Positions 27,240 to 38,580 of a stretch of 64,000 bases of DNA are shown one piece after another. Below the pieces are notes generated by a model. It was not told the DNA's origin and made no database searches. It saw nothing but the letters and a program-made list of their open reading frames with translations. Both the position numbers and the translations under genes were made by a program. The first letter of the stretch is position 1; every line of letters starts with the position of its first letter. This DNA comes from Tillus elongatus (Eukaryota; Arthropoda; Insecta; Coleoptera; Cleridae): positions 194,360,407-194,424,406 of the forward strand of contig OZ023262.1 of NCBI GenBank assembly GCA_964006375.1. The letters are read 5' to 3'.

Positions 27240-27910
27240 CAAAAGTATCATACGTTCTCGTTGCAACACTTAAGGCCCTAAGTAGCCCAAGGGTAAATTC
27301 CTGGCTGGTGAGTGAGTGCCGAGACAAGATGAGCGACCTGGCTGGGCAGAATGAGGTCACCCTCATCTGGGTGCCGGGTCACTCAGGGGTCAAAGGCAAT
27401 GAAGAAGCTGACCGCCTCACGAAGAGAGGGTCATCAGAACCATTTATGGGACCAGAACCGGCTCTGGGCGCGACAAAAAGCACTGACAGGGGAGCCATTA
27501 AGTACTGGGTCAGAAACCAACACAAGGTGTACTCGGAAGACTGTCCAGGGCACAGACATGGGAAGTCAATAATTGACGAACTCAGTTCAAAGTGAGCTGT
27601 GGAGCTGCTAAATCTTAGCAGAGGATAGCTCAGAAACATAACAGGACTCTTGATGGAACACATGGCCGTCAGGAAACACCTGCATAAAGTGGGGCGGTTC
27701 GAGGGGGACCTCGCATGCAGACTCTGCGGCGAGGGGGAGAAATCAGCGTAGCACATCTTGTGCGAGTGTAAAGCTCTGGACTGCAAAAGACAACTGACCT
27801 ACGGTCAGTCTAGACCGGAGACAGAGCATTATAAAACTTCACCCTACCAATCGCTGTGCAGACTAGTTCAAGGCACACTGATTTTGGAGTGGCTGGAGTA
27901 AAAAGACTAA
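27240..27910 (+). pseudogene. non-LTR retrotransposon RNase H and 3' end
   Basis: The C-terminal RNase H domain is recognisable by TLIWVPGHSGVKGNEEADRL near 27355-27415, with the conserved His and Asp. LKALSSPRVNSWLVSECRDK precedes it. Further downstream are the Cys-rich tail CRLCGEGEKSA and HILCECKALDCKR, with one in-frame TAG between them and another stop upstream of RNITGL. The 3' UTR (27800-27910) is the same as at 22575 and 7224, which links these three fragments to one family. Reverse transcriptase and endonuclease are absent. The open frame begins in unrelated DNA at 27080, so no natural start exists. Confidence 0.8.
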
Positions 27911-29493
27911 GGGCTACCTTTTAATAGAACTTGAGCATTGTAATGCGACTGCGCGCATTCATAATTTCATGATATTTATTTGTAAACCTAAGATAGCAAC
28001 ATATTGTGGGAATTTACTATATTATCACTTCACTTTATGCCTTCTCTAAGTATCTAGTAACTAATTAAATTTATATTTTATTAATGCTGAGTGTATTACT
28101 ACTTTGCAACTTATTGTGTCAAATTTGGACGACTTCTACTTATGTTTGGTAATTTGCATGAGCATACTTAAGTTCTTTAAGGAGTCAGGGGTCTTAAAAT
28201 TGCCTGGCGCCTTTAAAAATTAAAGAACCTGGACCCACTCCCTCACCACTGAGTAGCCGCAGATTTAACTCCTTTAAGAGTGTTACTACCCTCAGATAAA
28301 TTTAACATGACAACCAACTAAGAGCAAATTATATCATAACACATTATCAAAATTTCAATTCGCTGTCTTATAAGTGCGATTTTAACTTGACTTATCTACT
28401 TTAGCTATTATAAACTTTCATATGGTTGATGCTATCTTAAACTGTCATAAAGTTGCGAGTAACAAAGTGGGGACAAGTCAAATTAGGAATAATTAAAATT
28501 CCGTAGAAAAAACCGTACAGTAGCTAGAAGGATCCTTAACAGGAGCGTAATATAAGTGCATTACTTGAAGGAAGAAATATAATTTTTTTCAAAAATATCC
28601 TTATGTAACGTACCCTGAAATTTGGTGGTCTGCATTTAGAAAAAGCCGCTTTTTCTAGTAGAGCTGTCAAAAATGAGGCATGCCATTAAAAAAAATTGAC
28701 GATGGCGTCATATCTCCGAAGCCGATGACGTCATAAAAATATGTCAAAATGTGCACATTCAATTCGTATGTTTGTTATATCTCAGCGACGTTTTTTTCTT
28801 TGCCCCCTAAAGATTTTACGGAATTTATTCGAGTCTATGCGGACTCAAAGCTATACTCTGTGTACTATCCCTTTTTGACCAGCCTGTATATACGGCACAA
28901 AGGTCTAGTTCGCTGCTTTCGGACAAACATTCTTTTTGTAAATTTATATTTTCTTTTACATGACAGTACCTACGTTATCAGTGACAAGGACTCAAGGAAC
29001 TCTGACCATTAAGGCCATTTCGTAAAACGACGGTGTTTTGCACAACTGTTGATGTATGAAATGCTGGTTGGGGGTCGTTAGCTGAGTTCTGTGTATAGAG
29101 CAACACTCAAGGGTCACCGTCGGGACTAGGTCATTTATCAAGTCTACGCCAAGGATGATGAACACAGAATAATTATCAAGAAAAGAGGGTTATTCTCAGT
29201 GTAATTATAGAACTTCATGCTGCACAATGTTACACAGAGAACATACAGTAGAACACTGTTTATTCTAAATGTTTGACACTTAATGTTCACATGTTTCTTG
29301 AATTTAAAGGCGGTCCAGAGATTTTACCTTCACTAATTCTCGGTATCTATTAAACAAATATAAGTTTGCTGTAATGAAACTTAATATATAGTATTTCAAA
29401 TTACAGACGAGACGGTAAATTTGGAAAAGGTCAATAAGAGATATGTTGTATAAGATTTGTAAAAGAGAAAAAATATAAGGAAAGAGCTGATTA
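27911..29493. other. no gene recognised
   Basis: Unassigned DNA. 28600-28890 ends GACCAGCCTGTATATAC, which resembles a mariner-type terminus, but I find no partner end. 29020-29215 is a diverged repeat of 32585-32805. Confidence 0.35.
29020..29215 (+). repeat. dispersed repeat, partner at 32.6 kb
   Basis: Shares CTGTTGATGT, ACAACACTCAAGGGTCA-like sequence and GTCATTTATCAAGT with 32585-32805 in the same orientation. Both copies are noncoding and diverged. Confidence 0.55.
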
Positions 29494-29571
29494 TTAGAGA
29501 ATTTTCTCGGAAAAAATTCACTAATTACGATATCGTTTGTGGTTTTATATCTTTATATGTATACACACACA

Positions 29572-29630
<59 letters not shown>

Positions 29631-29780
29631 CCAGGAAAATTGAACTAGATCGTCCGGAAAATTTTGGGTTCTATTTTCGAAAACCACAAAGCTATGGTAA
29701 CCAAATTTGGTACGCTGGTTAACGTTATAAGATATGTTACCTGCTAACATTTTGATCTTTAAGTTAAAAGTAAAAATTTT
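29494..29780 (+). repeat. composite repeat, diverged direct copy
   Basis: A hairpin-like end (AGAGAATTTTCTCGG, then AAATTCACT), a (CA)n and (AT)n tract, and body words (AGCCAGGAAAATTGAAC, GGTAACCAAATTTGG). Confidence 0.6.
29576..29628. repeat. (AT)n microsatellite
   Basis: AT run preceded by CACACACACGC. Confidence 0.96.
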
Positions 29781-29782
29781 TT

Positions 29783-30300
29783 CGTGACGCAGCAAGTGAG
29801 TTATAGTAGTGAATTGTTATAGGAATTGTACACTACTAACACGGCATATTACTAAAATCAATACTTTAAATTTAAACAGACCTTGATGGTTCACTTTAGA
29901 GGTCCTAATACACGCTCAACTGAAGAATTTTTTTAAAAGTGTTACCATCGATATGTTTCTATTATCAAAAAATATTTTAGTCTTGTGTTTAACAATGAAC
30001 AAACTCAATTATCTGTGAAGCTAGAAAATTTTAATTTGGTAGGTATATCTAGGTATTCTAAGTCTCTTTAAAAGAAACTTGTATTACAAATTTCATTAAA
30101 ATTACAAAAACTTCCCAGAAGAAAACTTAATTCGTATTTAGAAAGGGAACATATCTGCCAAATTATAAACGTGGTAGGTATTTTTCCTTATCAATCGCCT
30201 GGATGACTTTGGTTTAGTCAAGATAATCAAGCTGGTTTTTACAACAACAAAGTAGCAAAGTAGTTGTAAATTATCTTTATAAAAGTTCACTAATATCAAC
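29783..30300 (+). repeat. MITE-like element, second subfamily
   Basis: Left end GACGCAGCAAGTGAGTTATAG. The distal part carries the reverse complement of the AAGGAAAAATACC / TTGACTAAAAC interior seen at 15.2 kb. The right end is near AAAAGTTCACTAAT at 30290. Confidence 0.5.
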
Positions 30301-30970
30301 AATAAAAAAATGTGTGCTGAAAATTATAATTTTAGGCTCAAAGGTGACAAAGTTATCCAGGCGTTTGATAGAAAAATGAGAACTAGGTTCAAACGTATGA
30401 AATCTGGAAACTATTTTGTCTACCAAAGTGAAACAAAACAAAATGTTACATGAACCGCGCGAAAATAGAACCCCGACCGCCCGCGTGCCAGGTCTATCGG
30501 AATACTCTCCACCACGGCCATTGAAGCTGCGCAACCATTGTGGGTTTACGCGGTATTATCTCCTAAGCGTAAATTAAGTAAGCGTCTCAATACAGAATTA
30601 ACAAACTATTCCAATATTATTTTAATAGAGACGTGAACTTATTTTGTATACAATCTTTAGTTCATGCTTTCGTTTCTCATATTTTATAATTTGAATTTCA
30701 CCAAATCATGGTTTGGCAAAAACGTCATAATTTCTTTATAAAAACGATAGTTCCGTAACAATTTCCTTCCCTAAACCTTGATATTTTCTCTACATTTTCA
30801 GTCTGGAAATTTAATTGGGACCGTTCATTACGCTACAAATGCAGAGTACTTAAAATGTATTGAATCACCCACTTAAACAACAATAACTATCCTCATGACA
30901 ATTTTTTTCTGGAAGCTGTACAATGAAGCGCCCCTGAGAGATAAATAACGACCATTCTTAGTTTGCCCAC
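30301..30970. other. no gene recognised
   Basis: Unassigned sequence with a short GC-rich patch near 30455-30530. The end TTTGCCCACCCTATATCA at 30961 resembles a mariner-type terminus next to an (AT)n tract. Confidence 0.35.
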
Positions 30971-30977
30971 CCTATAT

Positions 30978-31097
<120 letters not shown>

Positions 31098-31167
31098 GTT
31101 AGTTTTCATATAGTTTTATGTATACTACATGCGTTCTGTTTATTTAATGGAGCGTATTGTATTATAA

Positions 31168-32415
31168 AAAGTCTGGATGCAGCAAGTGGGTTATGGAAGT
31201 GGATTTTTATAAAAATGTTTTTAATAGCAAAAATGTCTCACCAATGCAAGCATGCATCAATCTGGTTACCGGTTAAACTTATATAGTACAATGAACCATA
31301 TTTTATCGAAATAACTTGTTTGAAAATACACAAAAAAATTCTGAAAATAAACGTAAAATGTTTCCAAGAAAAGTGGTTTCCTAGCCAACAAACCTTAGGT
31401 TAATAGCAAATTGAGTTCTTGAAATTTGAAGCATTTGAGGAAAATTCGCTACCAAAACGCACTTACTGCGACTGAGTTTATTTTCTTACAAACATGCATA
31501 TTTCGATAAAAATGGAAAAGTTCAATTATATAAGTTCGTATAAAAGTATATATGTTCGAAAACAAAAATTTGAGGTATCATCAACGACTTATGTGTCATC
31601 CTGTGATTGTCAAACTAATTTTATAAGATGCAGCTCAAGACACCCTAGAAGTGGCGTATACAGATTTTTCTCGTATCTTGTATAATAACAGTTATATTGA
31701 GCTTTACCATATAAATGCGTCACACTGTATATATGTAAACAGATAAAAACTGAAACTAAACCAAGATATGCATTTTAGGGGAATTAGTTTGCGCTCATTT
31801 GAAGAAATCTTTTTAAAATTCAATGTCGCGGTCTCCTCATTAAAGAATTTTCCAAAGAAAATTAGCTAAAAATTATAGACCGTTAAACCATAAACTTAAC
31901 TAAAATTACCGCCAAAGCATCAGAGAAAGGGTCTATGTGAAATGAAATTTCTGGAAAGATTTTAGTAAAATGAAGGACAATGACAGTTGAAGTTGAAACT
32001 TAAGGGTTTGGAGAACACCCTTCTTGCGGCATTTTTTTTTTCATAATCCGTATTTGTTTCAAGCTCTGTGCCTAAATTTTGACGTTTCATATCGCGACTT
32101 TGGTGTTTTGAGGAAAAGTCCAAATTTATTCTCTTTAACTGCCCATAACTTTTTTGTCTTCAAACTTACAGACCTAAATTTTGCTACATGGTTCTTTATA
32201 ATACAAACACGCCGATCAAACTTGGTTGCCCTTACTTTATTATTTCCTTGGACATAATTTTTTTCCAAAAGAGAACACAAAATTTCCCGGAAAAACCTGC
32301 GAATCGTAACTGACCCTGGATATGGGTTCTAGGGAGCCTAGTTCATGCTCATTTGAAGAATTTGTTTTAAGTTCAAAAGTCGGAATATCATCATTAGCGA
32401 AAAAATTCAGTAATA
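31168..32415 (-). repeat. composite repeat, reverse copy without AT tract
   Basis: It begins with the MITE-like end CTGGATGCAGCAAGTGGGTT and its interior to about 31475. The reversed body follows, with ACACTGTATATATG at 31726 and a hairpin-side end at 32380-32412. The (AT)n core is missing. Confidence 0.65.
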
Positions 32416-33390
32416 AAGGAATTACCACAGGGCAGCACTATCCAGTGATACAATGAATTTAAATCTAAACACTTCCATGAAAACTTCAGACTATCTCCCT
32501 TTAACAAACAAAAGTAACTAATATTCGTATACGACCCTTATTAGAGTGATACCCGAAACTCGGCCGTTGAAGTATGACGCTAATAAAACCGCTGAGTGAA
32601 ACCCCGCTGTTCCATACAGCTGTTGATGTGTGAGATGTGAGTTAGAAGGGTGGGTGGGCAGGATAGAAACCTAGCAATGTGTATAACAACACTCAAGGGT
32701 CAACTCTGGCACAGAGTCATTTATCAAGTGTGGAGGACGCATGTATGTTGAGTGTTCACCAAGACAAGAGGATCCCTTTCAAGTAATTACAGGGCAATAG
32801 GCCACTCAAGAAACTATGTTAACGCTGGGTTATGGAAAATGAATTGTGATCTACGAAAATAACTTCATAACTCAATCAGGGAGCAAAGTGTATGCATGCA
32901 TTTTCGTACTGACACAAACCGGGTAAGCTGCAAATGCTATTTTCTGGAACAGTATGTAGCAACTGTGTTATAACCGTTTTGTTTTTATTATATGTTGGCT
33001 GGAAATTGGTTTGCGTTCGGGAAAACTATTACAAATATACCCAATTGATATGGTAATAGTAGCAGTCCAGTAATAATAATATATTTGTTATACAAACACG
33101 AGTCGATTTTAATAAAACCTTTATTACAGTACAAAGTACAACATTACTTCGTTCAAATACAAACCAGTAGGGTAGTTTTATATCAAAAAATGAGCACGAC
33201 TAAAATAAAGGTCTTGTAAAAATCTACTAGCATACTTATACAGGGCGTCATGTAATTAACGAGAGGCAGTGCAGCATTTGATCTTTGACATTGATACATC
33301 GGGATTCTATTCGTTGATTTTAGTTACCGAAATTTGATGAAACCATTTCATAGTGACCCAGACCCAGAATATTTTTTTTTGTCGGGTGTT
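32416..33390. other. no gene recognised
   Basis: Unassigned, apart from the dispersed repeat at 32585-32805. TATACAGGGCGTCATG at 33238 resembles a mariner-type end. Confidence 0.35.
32585..32805 (+). repeat. dispersed repeat, partner at 29.0 kb
   Basis: See the partner at 29020. The shared words are in the same order. Confidence 0.55.
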
Positions 33391-33440
33391 AAAAGAAACA
33401 ACAAGCAGAATGACCCCAAAACCGCAAAATAGTAACAAAG

Positions 33441-33496
33441 AGTTATGCGCTAGATAAGTATTTCGACAACGAAGCAGTCTTCATCAGTAGCTGTCG
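33441..33496 (-). ncRNA. hammerhead-ribozyme-like motif, copy 1
   Basis: The minus strand reads CTGATGA, then GAC...GTC, then GAAA, then a short helix region ending in TA, in the order of a hammerhead core. Penelope-like elements are known to carry hammerhead ribozymes. Against it: an extra A sits between CTGATGA and stem II, stem III is imperfect here, and the inner pair of stem I is not complementary. Activity is doubtful. Confidence 0.35.
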
Positions 33497-33559
33497 CTAA
33501 ATTAACCGATTGGACAAAGTTTTCCTATTTACGTACCTAAATTATCTACACTAAAAATG

Positions 33560-33725
33560 ATATAATACCGGTGACACAATACCGGATGATGCAAAATCGG
33601 ATGATGCGATACCGATGACGCAAAACCGATTGTTGAAATACCTGATGATGCAACACCGCATGATGCAATGTCGGATGCCTGATTACCGGAGTTGCAACAC
33701 CGGATTACGTAATATCTGGTGACGC
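33560..33725 (-). repeat. degenerate 15-bp minisatellite in retroelement tail
   Basis: About ten units close to GATGATGCAATACCG. Also at 34450-34615 and, inverted, at 54206-54320. Confidence 0.75.
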
Positions 33726-34046
33726 AATCCAAGGCCTATTGTTGTGTCGCAGGATACGCCTAACCTGTTGTGTCGATGTTGAAAGCAACGCTGCATTGTT
33801 TGTGCCATTTCAAAAAGTGTTGAACTGACCGGACCCACGTCTGAATTCTTTAAATTTTGTGGATTCGTTTTGCGTATTTCTAAACTCTCCAAAGCATCTA
33901 GCCAGCGCCTTCGAGAGTATATCGTGCCTGCATGTACTGCGTGTGACGTCACAACAGTGGCCGAGATTGATTGCAGCGTTTAATAGTAAAATACCGGCGC
34001 TACAATCTTTTTTTTTAAAACACTACGTAAACAATGAAAGATATGA

Positions 34047-34280
34047 AGAAGTCTGTATGCAGCATTTGCGTTATGGAAGCGAATTTTCATTAAAATGTTC
34101 TTGATAGCAAATATTCTGTCTTTCTAATGCAAGCAGGCATCAATCTAGTTACCGGTATAGCCTATATAGAAGAAACAGTGTACCATATTTTATCAATATT
34201 ACTTATTGTTTGAAAATGTACAAAAATGCTTCAAAAATAAACTTAAAATGTTTCCTAGAAAACTGGTTTCCTAGCCAACA
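34047..34280 (+). repeat. MITE-like fragment
   Basis: Left end GTCTGTATGCAGCATTTGCG and interior words GCAAGCAGGCATC and ATAGCCTATATAG; cut off at the junction with duplication unit 2. Confidence 0.65.
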
Positions 34281-34284
34281 AAAA

Positions 34285-34842
34285 GAAACAACAAGCAGAA
34301 TGACCCCAAAACCGCAAAATAGTAACAAAGAGTTATGCGCTAGATAAGTATTTCGACAACGAAGTAGTCTTCATCAGTAGCTGTCGCTAAATTAACCGAT
34401 TGGACAAAGTTTTCCTATTTACGTACCTAAATTATCTACACTAAAAATGATATAATACCGGTGACACAATACCGGATGATGCAAAATCGGATGATGCGAT
34501 ACCGATGACGCAAAACCGATTGTTGAAATACCTGATGATGCAACACCGCATGATGCAATGTCGGATGCCTGATTACCGGAGTTGCAACACCGGATTACGT
34601 AATATCTGGTGACGCAATCCAAGGCCTATTGTTGTGTCGCAGGATAGGCCTAACCTGTTGTGTCGATGTTGAAAGCAACGCTGCATTGTTTGTGCCATTT
34701 CAAAAAGTGTTGAACTGACCGGACCCACGTCTGAATTCTTTAAATTTTGTGGATTCGTTTTGCGTATTTCTAAACTCTCCAAAGCATCTAGCCAGCGCCT
34801 TCGAGAGTATATCGTGCCTGCATGTACTGCGTGTGACGTCAC
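34285..34842 (-). pseudogene. Penelope-like retroelement 3' end, unit 2
   Basis: The second copy of the fragment at 33395-33952, with one visible amino-acid difference in the LDALESLEIRK-containing frame (Leu for Val). The hammerhead-like motif of this unit lies at 34331-34386 and the minisatellite at 34450-34615. Confidence 0.7.
34331..34386 (-). ncRNA. hammerhead-ribozyme-like motif, copy 2
   Basis: Same as 33441-33496 with one substitution in the stem II loop. The same reservations apply. Confidence 0.35.
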
Positions 34843-34924
34843 AACAGTGGCCGAGATTGATTGCAGCGTTTAATAGTAAAATACCGGCGCTACAATCTTT
34901 TTTTTAAAACACTACGTAGAAGAA

Positions 34925-35794
34925 GTCTGTATGCAGCATTTGCGTTATGGAAGCGAATTTTCATTAAAATGTTCTTGATAGCAAATATTCTGTCTTTCTA
35001 ATGCAAGCAGGCATCAATCTAGTTACCGGTATAGCCTATATAGAAGAAACAGTGTACCATATTTTATCAATATTACTTATTGTTTGAAAATGTACAAAAA
35101 TGCTTCAAAAATAAACTTAAAATGTTTCCTAGAAAACTGGTTTCCTAGCCAACAAACTTTAGGTTAATAGCAAATTGAGTCATTGAGAATTGAAAATTCG
35201 ATACCAAAACGCATTTACTGCGTTTCGATTTTTTCTTACAAACATGCATCATATTTCGATAAGAAATGCAAAAATGCAATAATATAAGGGTGTTCGAAAA
35301 AAATAATTTTAGGGATCACCAAAGACTTATGGACCACCATGTGATTCAAAATATTTTTGTAAGATGCACCCTATAATTCACGTATACAATTTTTTCTCGT
35401 ATCTTGTATTGTATTATATTGACATTCACCGTAGAATGGCACCACCTGTATATATGTAAACAGATAAAAGCTGAAAGTAAACCAGGATAAGGATTCTAGG
35501 GGCCTAATTTGTGCTCATTTGAAGAAATCTTTTTAAAATTCAAAAGTCGCTTTCTCCTCATTAGGGAATTTTTTCTAAAAAATTGGCTAAAAATTATAGA
35601 CCGTTAAGCCAAAAACTTAACAAAACCCAGCCAAAGCATGAACTTAGTTGCCCTTACTTTGTTATTTACGGAGATATAAATGTTTTCCAAAAGAAAACAC
35701 AAAAAATTTCCCAACATATCCAAGTCAATCGCAAAGGGAAAGCACTCACCAAATTTGATCAAAATCGGCCCATTAGTTTTTGAGTTATCGGTGT

Positions 35795-35880
<86 letters not shown>
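34925..35880 (-). repeat. composite repeat, reverse copy
   Basis: A MITE-like unit (34925-35225), then the reversed body with ACCTGTATATATG at 35451, a hairpin-side fragment (about 35560-35590), GTTATCGGTGTGATAC and an (AT)n tract. The part beyond the tract is lost. Confidence 0.65.
35806..35876. repeat. (AT)n microsatellite
   Basis: AT run after ACATACATAC. Confidence 0.97.
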
Positions 35881-35882
<2 letters not shown>

Positions 35883-36135
35883 ACAGGATTTTTCACACGG
35901 CATTTCTGTATACTATACAAGGAGAAAGGTAAAGGGCAAATATGCACTGGTTGCCTGTTGTGATTCCGTGTATTTTTGCTTCTTCATCCAGAGTGTTCCC
36001 ATCATCACCTGGCTATACCGTACTGGCGATAGCTAATAAGCTTGAAACACGTGTACGCGGTTGTCTCCTTGCGGCCCTGCCCTTAACCTTTCTCCTTGTA
36101 TAGTATACAGAAATTCCGTGTTAAAAATCCTGTTA
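35881..36135. mobile_element. short element with 56-bp TIRs
   Basis: TAACAGGATTTTTCACACGG at the left is matched by the inverted sequence ending AAAAATCCTGTTA at the right, and the inverted match continues through TATACTATACAAGGAGAAAGG. TA flanks are compatible with a TA target. The interior is about 140 bp and noncoding. It is a MITE candidate of unknown family. Confidence 0.65.
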
Positions 36136-36240
36136 TAGATAGTATGACTCCTGGGCTCCCGATGCTCACGCAGGTGGTTTCTTTGCCTCCGTGGCAATTT
36201 TGGTTGTTGCCCTCGAATTTAGGGTCTTCCGAATGATGCT

Positions 36241-36399
36241 GCAAATGTGCACTGGTTGCCTGTTGTGACTCCGAGTATTTTTGTTTCTTAATCTAGAGTG
36301 TTCCCTTCATCACCTGGCTATAGCGTACTGATGATAGTTAATAAGTTTGAAACACGTGTATGCGGTTGTCTCCTTGTGACCTTGCCCTTAGCATTTCTC

Positions 36400-36402
<3 letters not shown>
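36241..36402 (+). repeat. second copy of the 35.9 kb element interior
   Basis: A direct repeat of about 35940-36085 (TGCACTGGTTGCCTGTTGTG, CATCACCTGGCTATA) with roughly 10 percent differences, broken off at the (AT)n tract. Confidence 0.7.
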
Positions 36403-36482
<80 letters not shown>

Positions 36483-36487
36483 GTATA

Positions 36488-36576
<89 letters not shown>
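36403..36576. repeat. (AT)n with central GTAT/GTGT interruption
   Basis: Two AT runs separated by GTATATGTATATGTGTGT near 36476-36500. The LTR-like element starts directly after it. Confidence 0.96.
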
Positions 36577-36578
<2 letters not shown>

Positions 36579-37999
36579 AGATTGACCCCCCCCCCACCCC
36601 ACCCCTTTCTTAATTTATTCTAATTGAATTTCGACATTTTATTATTGTTTTATTTATTTACTTACACATAAGATATTTACTGTTAAATTCAACTCAACAA
36701 GTACCACCATTTGTAGCACAAGCAATACATGATCTTACCTTTTATTATTTTCTTTGCAATTAAATAATTACCTGATAGAAATGTTCCGTGATCACCCCGT
36801 GTTAGGACCCCAAGTTGTGAGAAGTACCATGCCCTAAATATTTTTTTCTATTGCACATTTTTTCTGCTGCACTAGGGATGAAGGATCAGAAAGAAAAAGC
36901 AACTCTCGACTTAACATGATTTATTTAGTACCTTCAAAGTTAGCATGACATTACAAAAGTGTATCCCTAGCTAACCATCGTGACGTCGCGAGGCAATCCG
37001 AAAATATCCTACAATGATAAAAAACGCGTTACCTAAAGCATCCGTAATGAGCGCTGATTCCCTGTTTAGTAATAAGACGAGCCGTTACTGACTTGCAACG
37101 AAAATGCATCTCCTGAGCTTGAGTGACCCTATAGCATGGGGTTTCCATTGTTTAGATATACTGGGATTTATAATTTTAGCTTTCAGAGTTAACCTTTAGT
37201 TTTCGAGTTTTAGTTTCATTTACATTTTTGTACTGTCGTAGAAGGATAACCACAAGCACAGAGCACTCAGAAAGGATAATGCAGCGCAATCGCAATTCGT
37301 CAGTCGCCCATCTTCTCGCGCTATCTTTCAATCAACCAGATCACTTATATGAAATTTACCTTTTCATCTGTCCTGACACCTGTAGTTTCGCGAATGTCCT
37401 TCAGGGACGTTTTGCCGCTATGCGCGGTCTTGGCGGGATGCCATCGCAAATTTATAGGTTTCATTCATATTAGTGTCCACTTATTTACAGACTTATCTCC
37501 ATGTCCAGCCCTTTTTAGTTATATTTATCTTTAGTGCATGCTAAGTTGCCAGTTGTACTTCACTCCTGCATCTATGTACGTTTCGCGTTTATCCTTCTTG
37601 GATGGGTTGCCAAATGCTGGTCTTTCGGGTTGCACAAATCGTGCAATTCATGAAGCACAAATTTCACTTAGGCATGTTTAAAATCTCGTTTATTTATTAA
37701 GCAACGGCTGGAAGACATAGTGAGAAGTCACAACAACAACAAAGTATTTTAAGCTTAATTTAATCGAGGGAACCAAGCGTACGTTACGGAATTTCTTTTC
37801 TATTTTAGCGATGTATATTACTTTTCCCTTGTTGCTAGCAAATAACCCTTTATTATGCCTATTCGATACCTGAACAGGGTTGCCTGTGCGACGTCGGGAC
37901 AGTGACATATCTAGTTCCCTAACCCATTTTACACAATCAGTCTGACCTATAAAAATACATACTAGGCACATAGATAATTCGCTAAGCTCAGGTATATGA

Positions 38000-38580
38000 A
38001 GTACACATGCTTGGTTCATGTGACGTCAGTGCTGTGACGTACGGGTTTGCTTTGCATCAAACTAACCCGTTGAAAACTAATTAACTCTAATTTAGGACAA
38101 TATTGCCCAAAAAATACATGAGTAATTTGACCATGGGTGAGAGACATGGAAATACCTATCCTAAACACACCTTAATTCACTTGAACATCGCGTGACGTCA
38201 GTACGGTAACGTATTTGTTTTTCTGCTTACAAACCTAAAGCATCGAAAACCAAGTAAGTAACCCTGAGCTACAATAACATTTACCTAATAATACATAGAC
38301 GACTTTACTAAAGCGAGAGACATGAAAGTACCTATTCTAAACACACGCTAATTCACTTGGATATCGTGTGACGTCAGTACGGTGACGTATTTGTTTTCCT
38401 GCTTATAAAGCTAAAGCATTGAAAACTAATTATGTAACCCTGAGCTATAACAACATTAACCTGATAATACAGAGACAATTTTACTAAAGCGAGAGACAGG
38501 GATGATCTGTTTCTTGCTTAAACAATGACTCAGGTGCCGTCACTACGGTGACGTTTTTTTTTATTACTCGTGAGACTAAA
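38000..38580. repeat. four-unit tandem repeat with TGACGTCA motifs
   Basis: Units start with TGACGTCAGT at 38021, 38193 and 38369, and with a diverged TGCCGTCACT at 38535, spacing 166-176 bp. Each continues into GGTGACGTATTTGTTTT-like sequence. TGACGTCA is the consensus CRE/ATF-CREB site, so the array could act as an enhancer; this is inference. The same array is at 45376-45956. Confidence 0.8.

Larger units (their letters stand above)
33395..33952 (-). pseudogene. Penelope-like retroelement 3' end, unit 1
   Basis: On the minus strand a reading frame contains RWLDALESLEIRKTNPQNLK and ends soon after SSTLFEMAQ. This is the segment that follows the GIY-YIG endonuclease at the C-terminus of Penelope-like polyproteins. 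The same segment is found at 54.0-54.1 kb, and the preceding GIY-YIG part at 53.4-53.7 kb. Downstream are a 15-bp minisatellite and a hammerhead-like tail. Reverse transcriptase and the nuclease itself are missing, so it is a 5'-truncated copy. Confidence 0.7.
33391..35157. repeat. tandem duplication of about 0.89 kb
   Basis: 33391-34280 and 34281 to about 35157 are near-identical direct repeats with an offset of 890 bp. The second lacks about 18 bp near 34025-34045 of the first and differs at few other positions. Each unit is a Penelope-like 3' end plus a MITE-like fragment. The duplication is therefore younger than the joining of those two parts. Confidence 0.88.

Noticed and set aside
28600..28890. 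Possible mariner-like element ending CCTGTATATAC
   Set aside because: Only one plausible end is visible; no matching inverted end or transposase fragment found.
30450..30540. GC-rich patch as a possible host promoter or exon
   Set aside because: Too short, no splice or start context, no recognisable product.
33529..33732. 67-codon frame repeated at 34419-34622
   Set aside because: It translates the 15-bp minisatellite of the retroelement tail. Duplication of the locus explains its recurrence.
37228..37473. Small frames conserved between the two 5.45 kb repeats (also 37690-38019, 41039-41266, 41689-41937)
   Set aside because: The repeats are almost identical in all positions, so conservation says nothing about coding. 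No motif and no codon bias evident.
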